Assembly: GCA_025965155.1 (NCBI GenBank)
Contig: JAOPXN010000005.1
Location: 1-50,974, forward strand
From: Propionibacteriaceae bacterium
Lineage (GTDB): Bacteria > Actinomycetota > Actinomycetes > Propionibacteriales > Propionibacteriaceae
Length of the DNA stretch: 50,974 nt
Direction: 5' to 3'
A program made the position numbers and the translations under genes. The stretch's first letter is position 1; each line of letters begins with the position of its first letter. This document shows, piece after piece, positions 45,787-50,974 of the stretch. A model generated the notes under the pieces. That model made no database searches and was not told the DNA's origin. It worked only from the letters and a program-made list of their open reading frames with translations.

Positions 45787-47881
45787 TCAGCGCCGCGACG
45801 CCGTTCCCGCGGCGGAGGTGACGGCCGTCCACTGCGCTGACCACCACGGCGCCGCTCAGGCTGCTGGTCCACAGGGCTGCGGCGGCATTCCGCAGCACGT
45901 TGACCGGCACCGGGGCCACCCGGTAGCTGACGCCGGCGCGCTCAAACCAGTCCAGGACCGCGCGGCGGGTCACGCCGGGCAGGACTTCGTCGTCCAACGG
46001 CGGCGTCAGCCACGTTCCGTCCGCGTCCAGCACAAACAGGTTTCCCCGGGACGTCTCACGGACGGTGCTGGAGACAGCCGATCCACAGCGAAGCGAGTCT
46101 GGGGTCGGTGTCGCGTCGGACACGAAGTACGGCAGGGCCGGAGCCGCTGCCTCCTCTGCGGCGTGGAGGTCGTTCCGGTCCACCCACTTGTGTCGCCAGC
46201 TGCGACGTGGCCGTGGCTGGCAGACGAGTGTGCATTCGACCAGGCGCGCCCCGAGGGGACGTAACGTCAGGTTCACCTCGACAGTGGCCCCTGCTCCGGG
46301 GGTGGCGGTCAGCCGGAGGGCGCGGCGATCGTCGGGAGAGGGGGACGGAGCCGTAGCCACCATTCGTCTGGCCTTCGCCGCCACATCGTCGGGTATGCCG
46401 GCCCCGTACAGCTCTCGGCAGGACCGGTCCAGCCGGGCCAGGTGCTCAGCCAGGCGCAGCGGCCGGGTGCCGACCACCAGCACGCTCTCGAAGACGCCGC
46501 CGACACGTTGGTCGGCTCCCGGCACAGTCAGACCTGACCTCAACTGTGGATGCAGGGTCGAGTGTGCCGCCGACACCAGCGGCCCGGCCTTGTCCAGACA
46601 CTCCTGCCATTCCCGGATCGGCACGCTGTCGGCGGTGATCCCGCCTCCGACACCAAGCTGGACCCGGCCCCCCGCCAGCTCAAAGCTCCGGATCACCACA
46701 TTGAGCTCGGCGCCAGCGCATGGGCTGACGAAGCCGGCCGCCCCGGTGTAGGTACCGCGCGGGACCGGCTCCAGGGCGCCGATGGCGGACATGGCGCTGA
46801 GCTTGGGAGCCCCGGTGACCGAGCCGGGCGGAAAGGTGGCCTCCAGCAGCTCGTTCATCCCCACGCCTGGCTCCAGCTGGGCGCTGATGGTGGAAACCAG
46901 GTGCCAGACTCCCGGGTGCGGCTCCAGGCCGAGCAGGTCTTCGACCACCACGGTTCCTGGACGGCTCACCCGGGACAGGTCGTTGCGCATCAGGTCGACG
47001 ATCATGACGTTCTCGGCAGCGTCCTTGGCTGAGGCGCGGAGCTGGGCCGAGTCGGTTTCGCCCAGGCCCCGTACCGCCGTGCCCTTGATCGGTGAGGTCG
47101 ACACCCGGTCACCGCGTCGCCGGAGAAATAGCTCGGGGCTGAAGGAGGCAAGCGGGCGGGCTCCGCCTACCAAGGCTCCGTACGCCGGTTCCAAGGCGGC
47201 GGCCATGTCGGCGAACATCGCGGTGGCCGATCCGCTGAAGTCCGCGAGCAGCCTGGTACAGAGGTTCAGCTGGTAGCACTCGCCTCGATGGATCCGCCCG
47301 ATCGCATTCTCCACAGCCGCCAGGTAGCGGTCCCGCGTATCGCCGGCCGGCCCGACGGTGCTGAACGGCCCCAGCTGCCACCGCGCGGCCGTCGCCGCGG
47401 GTGGCTCCGGCGCCTGCAGCAGTGCACGCCAGTCCGCCAGTGCCTGTTGCATCTGGGACTCACGGCCCTCCAGACCGAGCGACTCGAAGACCCATCGCCC
47501 GTCCGACCCGTACCGCACCAGGGAGTCGTAGAAGCCCAGCCAGCTGCAGCCGTCGTCATAGCCGAGCGACGCCAGCCAGCCGCCGCCGAGGCCAGAGAAC
47601 CTGTCAGCGGCGCCGTCTTCGCCCTGTTGGGCTTCGGTGCGGACCGCCGGCTGACGGTCCAGCACCTCGAACGCGTCCCGCACCCGCCCCGGATGGACCA
47701 CGTGCAGCGGCCGTCGGAGCAGCACGACACTCCCGCCGAACCATCGACCCCACAGGCATCCCGGCTCGTCATCACCGGACAACCGGCGCAGCACCGACGC
47801 CGGGGCGGCTCCCCGACCTAGGGTGACGGCGTAGGGGCGAGCGGCGCGCCGGTCGAGCAGGGCGGACGGGTCAGCTGGCAC
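45758..47881 (-). CDS. pabB: fused aminodeoxychorismate synthase component I and lyase (PabB-PabC)
   Basis: This 707-residue fusion makes 4-aminobenzoate for folate. Residues 1-435 are the chorismate-binding half, with PIKGT (K266, the lysine typical of PabB), DAAENVMIVDLMRND, and FPPGSVTGAPK (350-360). Residues 460-707 are a class IV aminotransferase-like lyase with the PLP lysine K565 in RHKWVDR and a SSLSGAVVVSAVDG end. PabB-PabC fusions are known in bacteria. The glutaminase PabA is not nearby. GTG 47881 lies within the last codons of the exonuclease gene, overlapping by 11 bp. Its 3' end overlaps the wall-polymer gene tail to tail. Confidence 0.88.
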   Translation of the reverse strand: MPADPSALLDRRAARPYAVTLGRGAAPASVLRRLSGDDEPGCLWGRWFGGSVVLLRRPLHVVHPGRVRDAFEVLDRQPAVRTEAQQGEDGAADRFSGLGGGWLASLGYDDGCSWLGFYDSLVRYGSDGRWVFESLGLEGRESQMQQALADWRALLQAPEPPAATAARWQLGPFSTVGPAGDTRDRYLAAVENAIGRIHRGECYQLNLCTRLLADFSGSATAMFADMAAALEPAYGALVGGARPLASFSPELFLRRRGDRVSTSPIKGTAVRGLGETDSAQLRASAKDAAENVMIVDLMRNDLSRVSRPGTVVVEDLLGLEPHPGVWHLVSTISAQLEPGVGMNELLEATFPPGSVTGAPKLSAMSAIGALEPVPRGTYTGAAGFVSPCAGAELNVVIRSFELAGGRVQLGVGGGITADSVPIREWQECLDKAGPLVSAAHSTLHPQLRSGLTVPGADQRVGGVFESVLVVGTRPLRLAEHLARLDRSCRELYGAGIPDDVAAKARRMVATAPSPSPDDRRALRLTATPGAGATVEVNLTLRPLGARLVECTLVCQPRPRRSWRHKWVDRNDLHAAEEAAAPALPYFVSDATPTPDSLRCGSAVSSTVRETSRGNLFVLDADGTWLTPPLDDEVLPGVTRRAVLDWFERAGVSYRVAPVPVNVLRNAAAALWTSSLSGAVVVSAVDGRHLRRGNGVAALINSALGVHS
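45776..45794. terminator. hairpin at the tail-to-tail overlap
   Basis: GGCGCTG (45776-45782) and CAGCGCC (45788-45794) give a perfect 7-bp stem with a 5-nt loop, spanning the two stop codons of the convergent, overlapping genes. Confidence 0.5.
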
Positions 47882-48833
47882 CGGTCATACTCGCCAGGAT
47901 GCGTTGGGCGCTACCACCCAGACCGAGTGACTCGGTCAGCGCCGCGAACGCCTCCGGATCTTTGGGCGCGGACGGCAGTAGCAGGTCCTCAGCCGTGACG
48001 TTGAGGTCCAGGTCACGCGCCACGGCCACCACCGTCGGGGCCACTGCCAGGTAGTCGATCGCCGCTCCGAGCCGTGACCGGACCGCATTACCCACCCCAC
48101 CGGATGGCTGACTGGCCGCGGCCAGGATCCCCTCCAGGTCACCATGGGAGGTCAGTAGGGAGGCGGCGGTCTTGTCCCCGATCCCGGCCACCCCGGGCAG
48201 ACCGTCGGAGGCGTCCCCGCGAAGGGTGGCGAAGTCGACGTAGGCCGAGGCCGGGACGCCGTACCGGGCTTGTATCCAGGCGTCGGTGACCTGTTCGTGC
48301 TTGCCGACACCACGGGCGATGTAGAGGACGCGGACCTGTCGCTGGTCGTCGACGAGCTGGAAGAGGTCGCGGTCGCCGGTGACGACGTCCACCGGCATGG
48401 TTGCCGTACTGGCCAGGGTGCCGATGACGTCGTCGGCCTCGTATCCGTCCTTGCCGACCACCGGCAGACCGAGCGCCTGCAGAGTCTTCACGATCAACGG
48501 CACCTGGACCGCAAGATCGTCCGGCGCCAGCTCACCCGCAGTGTCGGCAGAGCTCGCCATCTCCGCAACCACGGTGGCGCCGGGGCTGGCCACCCGGTGC
48601 GCCTTATAGCTGGGGATCAGGTCGACTCGCCACTGCGGCCGCCAGTCGTTGTCCCAGCAGCAGGCAAGGTGGGTGGGGTGGTAGGTGTCGATCAGCTTGG
48701 CGGTGAAGTCCAGCAGCCCGCGAACCGCATTGACCGGCGTACCGTCCGGTGCCCGCAGTGTGTCCGGCATTCCGAAGAAGGCGCGAAAATACAACGAAGC
48801 CGTATCCAAAAGCAGCAGGCGCGGCGAGTTCAC
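47871..48833 (-). CDS. 5'-3' exonuclease, stand-alone Pol I-type 5' nuclease
   Basis: The 320-residue protein has the order of a flap/5' nuclease: LLLLDTASLYFRAFFG at the N-terminus, CCWDNDW, YEADDVIG, VTGDRDLFQLV (metal-binding acids) and the helix-hairpin-helix GDASDGLPGVAGIGDKTA. There is no polymerase domain. It would act on RNA primers or flaps in DNA repair; the true substrate is a family-based inference. GTG 48833 is chosen because the fold begins there (VNSPRLLLLD) and a longer frame would cross the start of the divergent Lrp gene. Translation is probably coupled to the pabB gene, which starts inside its 3' end. Confidence 0.85.
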   Translation of the reverse strand: MNSPRLLLLDTASLYFRAFFGMPDTLRAPDGTPVNAVRGLLDFTAKLIDTYHPTHLACCWDNDWRPQWRVDLIPSYKAHRVASPGATVVAEMASSADTAGELAPDDLAVQVPLIVKTLQALGLPVVGKDGYEADDVIGTLASTATMPVDVVTGDRDLFQLVDDQRQVRVLYIARGVGKHEQVTDAWIQARYGVPASAYVDFATLRGDASDGLPGVAGIGDKTAASLLTSHGDLEGILAAASQPSGGVGNAVRSRLGAAIDYLAVAPTVVAVARDLDLNVTAEDLLLPSAPKDPEAFAALTESLGLGGSAQRILASMTGAS

Positions 48834-48859
48834 AGGTGAATACTGGCACGATAGCCGCC

Positions 48860-49297
48860 ATGGAAAAGCTGGACCGTCGCATTCTCGCCCTGCTCGCCAG
48901 GGACGGCCGGATGTCATACACCGACATCGGCAAGGAGACGGGCCTGTCAACCTCGGCCGCCCAGCAGCGGGTACGGCGGCTGGAGCAGCGCGGCGTGATC
49001 AAGGGCTACCACGCGCGTCTCGACGCCGCCGAGCTCGGCCTGCTGGTTACCGCCTTCGTCGCGATCAAGCCGTTCGATCCCAGCCAGCCCGACGACGCGC
49101 CGGAGCGGCTGCAGCACATCCCCGAGATCATCTCCTGCTACTCGGTGGCCGGTGAGCCGAGCTATCTGCTGAAGGTCCAGGTGCCCACGATGGTGGAGCT
49201 GGAGTCGCTGCTGGCCCAGATCCGGGCCGACGGCAAGGTCTCGACCCACACCACCACTGTGCTCTCCACTCCGTACGAGGACCGGCCGCAGCTATAG
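48860..49297 (+). CDS. Lrp/AsnC-family transcriptional regulator
   Basis: The 145-residue protein starts MEKLDRRILALLARDGRMSY, the usual first helix of Lrp/AsnC regulators, with a helix-turn-helix around TDIGKETGLSTSAAQQRVRRLE and a C-terminal RAM effector-binding domain (LLVTAFVAIKPF, then YSVAGEPSYLLKVQVP). Such proteins bind amino acids and control metabolism genes as octamers. ATG 48860 is 26 bp from the divergent exonuclease start, so it may also regulate that gene. The amidohydrolase downstream is a second candidate target. The ligand is unknown. Confidence 0.9.
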   Translation: MEKLDRRILALLARDGRMSYTDIGKETGLSTSAAQQRVRRLEQRGVIKGYHARLDAAELGLLVTAFVAIKPFDPSQPDDAPERLQHIPEIISCYSVAGEPSYLLKVQVPTMVELESLLAQIRADGKVSTHTTTVLSTPYEDRPQL

Positions 49298-49366
49298 GGC
49301 GTCGGGTTGAGCTCGTCGCCGGGGTTCGAAGGGCGGCGTTCGCGGTCGAAGATGCTGTCGGTCAGA

Positions 49367-50956
49367 ATGTCTGACGTGATCCCCCCCACGATCTACAGCC
49401 AAGGACGCCTGTACGCACCCGAGGAGCCCGAGGCAACCGCGCTGGTCGTTCGCAACGGCCAGATCGACTATGTCGGGTCCGACGAGGGCGCGCGGTCATT
49501 CGCCTCCGGCGCACCCGAGGTCGATCTCGGTGGTCGGCTGGTCACTCCAGCTTTCGTGGACGCCCACGTGCACACCATCCAGACCGGCCAGGTGATGAAC
49601 GGGCTGGATCTGAGTACTGCGTCCGACCGGGCCGACGTACTGGACGCGGTCGCCCGGTTTGCCCGCACGCACCCGGACCGGAAGCTGATCGTCGGTCAGG
49701 GATGGGACGAGCGGTACTGGCCCGATCCGCGGCCCCCGCTGCGCGCCGAGCTGGACCGTGCCGGTGGTGGCGCAGCGGTGTACCTAGCCCGGGTCGATGT
49801 GCACTCCGCCATCGTGTCGACGGCGCTGCTGGACCAGATTCCAGGCGTCGCAGACCAGCCGGGGTTCTGCCCAGACGGCCCGGTCACCCGCGACGCCCAC
49901 CATCTCTGCCGGAGTGCGACGGACCGGCTGTTCACCGATGCTGAGCGGCGGGCCGACGCCCGTACCGCGCTGAACCGTGCCGCGCAGGTCGGAATCGGCT
50001 GTGTGCACGAGCTGGGCGGACCGCATCTGGGACCCCAGGAGGACCTACTGCGGGTTCAACAGGTCGGCTCGCAGGTCGGAGTCGACATCGTCTGCTACTG
50101 GGGCGAGCTCGCCGACGACCAGTCAGTCGTCGATGCCGCCATCCGGGTCAATGCGCGGGGCCTGGCGGGGGACCTGTGTGTGGACGGCGCCATCGGCTCG
50201 CATACCGCTGCGCTGTTCGAGCCGTACTCCGACTCCGACGGCCTTGGTAATCGCTATCTCGATGTCGACCAGATCAGCCGGCACGTCAGCGCCTGCACCC
50301 GCGCCGGCCTGCAGGCAGGCTTCCACTGCATCGGGGACGACGCCGTTGCGGCTACCGTCGACGGCTTCCGGCGCGCCGCGGCGACGGTCGGGGAGGGCAG
50401 AGTGCGCCAAGCAGGCCACCGCCTGGAACATGTGGAGATGATCGACACCGCAGGAATCCGGGTACTGGCCCGCCTCGGCGTGATGGCCAGCATGCAGCCC
50501 GCGTTCGACATGGCCTGGGGAGCCCCGGGGGAGTTGTACGAGCAGCGGCTGGGACATCGTGCCGCGTCGATGAACCGGCTGGCCACGCTGCACAGGGCCG
50601 GCGTCGGGTTGGCCTTCGGCTCCGACTCGCCGGTGACGCCGTTGGCCGGGTGGGAAACCGTCCGCGCAGCGACCCATCACTCGAACACGGTGGAGCGGCT
50701 GGATGTGCCAACCGCCTTCGCCGCCGCCACGTTCGGGGCAGCACGCGCGGGCCAAGACCACCACCTCGGGATGCTGACGGTCGGGGCTCGGGCGAACGTG
50801 TCGATCTGGCAACCGTTCGCTGACCAGCGGCCCGACGGGCTGCCCACCTTGGAGGATGAGCTGCCGGTGTGCGCCGCGACGGTGGCCCGCGGGCGGGCCA
50901 TCTACTCAGATGGCTCCATCGATGGCTTCCCGTTCACCGCTTCGGACGATGGGTAG
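49367..50956 (+). CDS. YtcJ-like amidohydrolase
   Basis: This 529-residue metal-dependent hydrolase has the amidohydrolase landmarks: VTPAFVDAHVHTIQTG (first two metal histidines), GQGWDERYW, a CVDGAIGSHTA segment with the metal-lysine position region, RLEHVEMID, FGSDSPVTP (metal aspartate) and a composite beta-sandwich from both ends (VVRNGQIDYVG and ARANVSIWQPF). The YtcJ/NfdA-like group includes formamide deformylases and many uncharacterised enzymes; the substrate is not predictable. ATG 49367 (MSDVIPPT) is preferred, with upstream ATG 49352 and GTG 49376 possible. It lies 69 bp after the Lrp gene in the same direction. Confidence 0.82.
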   Translation: MSDVIPPTIYSQGRLYAPEEPEATALVVRNGQIDYVGSDEGARSFASGAPEVDLGGRLVTPAFVDAHVHTIQTGQVMNGLDLSTASDRADVLDAVARFARTHPDRKLIVGQGWDERYWPDPRPPLRAELDRAGGGAAVYLARVDVHSAIVSTALLDQIPGVADQPGFCPDGPVTRDAHHLCRSATDRLFTDAERRADARTALNRAAQVGIGCVHELGGPHLGPQEDLLRVQQVGSQVGVDIVCYWGELADDQSVVDAAIRVNARGLAGDLCVDGAIGSHTAALFEPYSDSDGLGNRYLDVDQISRHVSACTRAGLQAGFHCIGDDAVAATVDGFRRAAATVGEGRVRQAGHRLEHVEMIDTAGIRVLARLGVMASMQPAFDMAWGAPGELYEQRLGHRAASMNRLATLHRAGVGLAFGSDSPVTPLAGWETVRAATHHSNTVERLDVPTAFAAATFGAARAGQDHHLGMLTVGARANVSIWQPFADQRPDGLPTLEDELPVCAATVARGRAIYSDGSIDGFPFTASDDG

Positions 50957-50959
50957 GCT
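50954..50959 (+). promoter_or_regulatory. -10 element TAGGCT and start of the next, truncated gene
   Basis: The TAG stop of the amidohydrolase is the first half of TAGGCT, and a GTG follows 7 nt later at 50967. This is the same leaderless layout as dop and cmk, so a gene probably begins at 50967; only two codons are inside the window. Confidence 0.5.
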
Positions 50960-50974
50960 CGCCTTCGTGCAGAT

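Overview
This is high-GC, gene-dense actinobacterial DNA. The organism call rests on a complete mycobacterial-type proteasome/pupylation locus (ARC/Mpa ATPase, Dop, Pup, PrcB, PrcA), a PriA without helicase motifs, frequent GTG starts, four-base ATGA/GTGA gene overlaps, and many genes whose TANNNT -10 box lies 6-7 nt before the start codon, the arrangement of leaderless actinobacterial mRNAs. An order such as Propionibacteriales is only a guess.

Layout. (1) 1-10.3 kb: the 3' end of metK; a 645-bp gene-free spacer with a ~75-bp tandem repeat and an inverted copy; then priA, fmt, rsmB-type methyltransferase, rpe, a PAC2-family gene (minus) and metH. (2) 10.4-15.0 kb: an ArgE-like deacetylase and a DUF559 protein (minus), a HAD phosphatase and an extracellular solute-binding lipoprotein (plus). 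(3) 15.0-21.7 kb: trmI, arc/mpa, a small DUF3054 membrane protein (minus), dop, pup, prcB, prcA. These make the ATPase, tag, tag-processing enzyme and 20S core of the Pup-proteasome; the ligase gene pafA is not in the window. (4) 21.7-25.6 kb: tyrA, cmk, an acyltransferase and der, chained by overlaps onto prcA. (5) 25.6-28.5 kb: tRNA-Pro(GGG), then a less GC-rich patch with a decayed copy and an intact copy of a secreted Ig-like protein gene, each behind the same elaborate palindromic leader. (6) 28.5-32.1 kb: alpha/beta hydrolase, a 31-residue membrane peptide, an Old Yellow Enzyme and an MBL-fold protein.

(7) 32.1-45.8 kb is the most distinctive part: a probable teichoic-acid-type cell-wall polymer locus. 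It has a fused cytidylyltransferase/short-chain dehydrogenase (Bcs1-like, predicted to make CDP-ribitol), two GT2 glycosyltransferases, a GT2-TagF fusion of 1223 residues, a 1163-residue membrane protein that is an exact internal duplication of a TagF-like transferase (period 579 residues), and a third single-unit paralogue overlapping it by 4 bp. The three membrane units share a variant active-site signature (GHGDSDK-like) in place of the usual TagF HGTPLK.

(8) 45.8-51.0 kb: a PabB-PabC fusion and a 5'-3' exonuclease (minus), an Lrp/AsnC regulator and a YtcJ-like amidohydrolase (plus), and the promoter and first codons of the next gene.

Convergent gene pairs are mostly separated by clear hairpins. 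A separate structured element (CGCGACACGC, 23 nt containing a hairpin, then ATGAG-N5-GATTC) occurs at three intergenic places. Functions were assigned by reading motifs; no database search was run.
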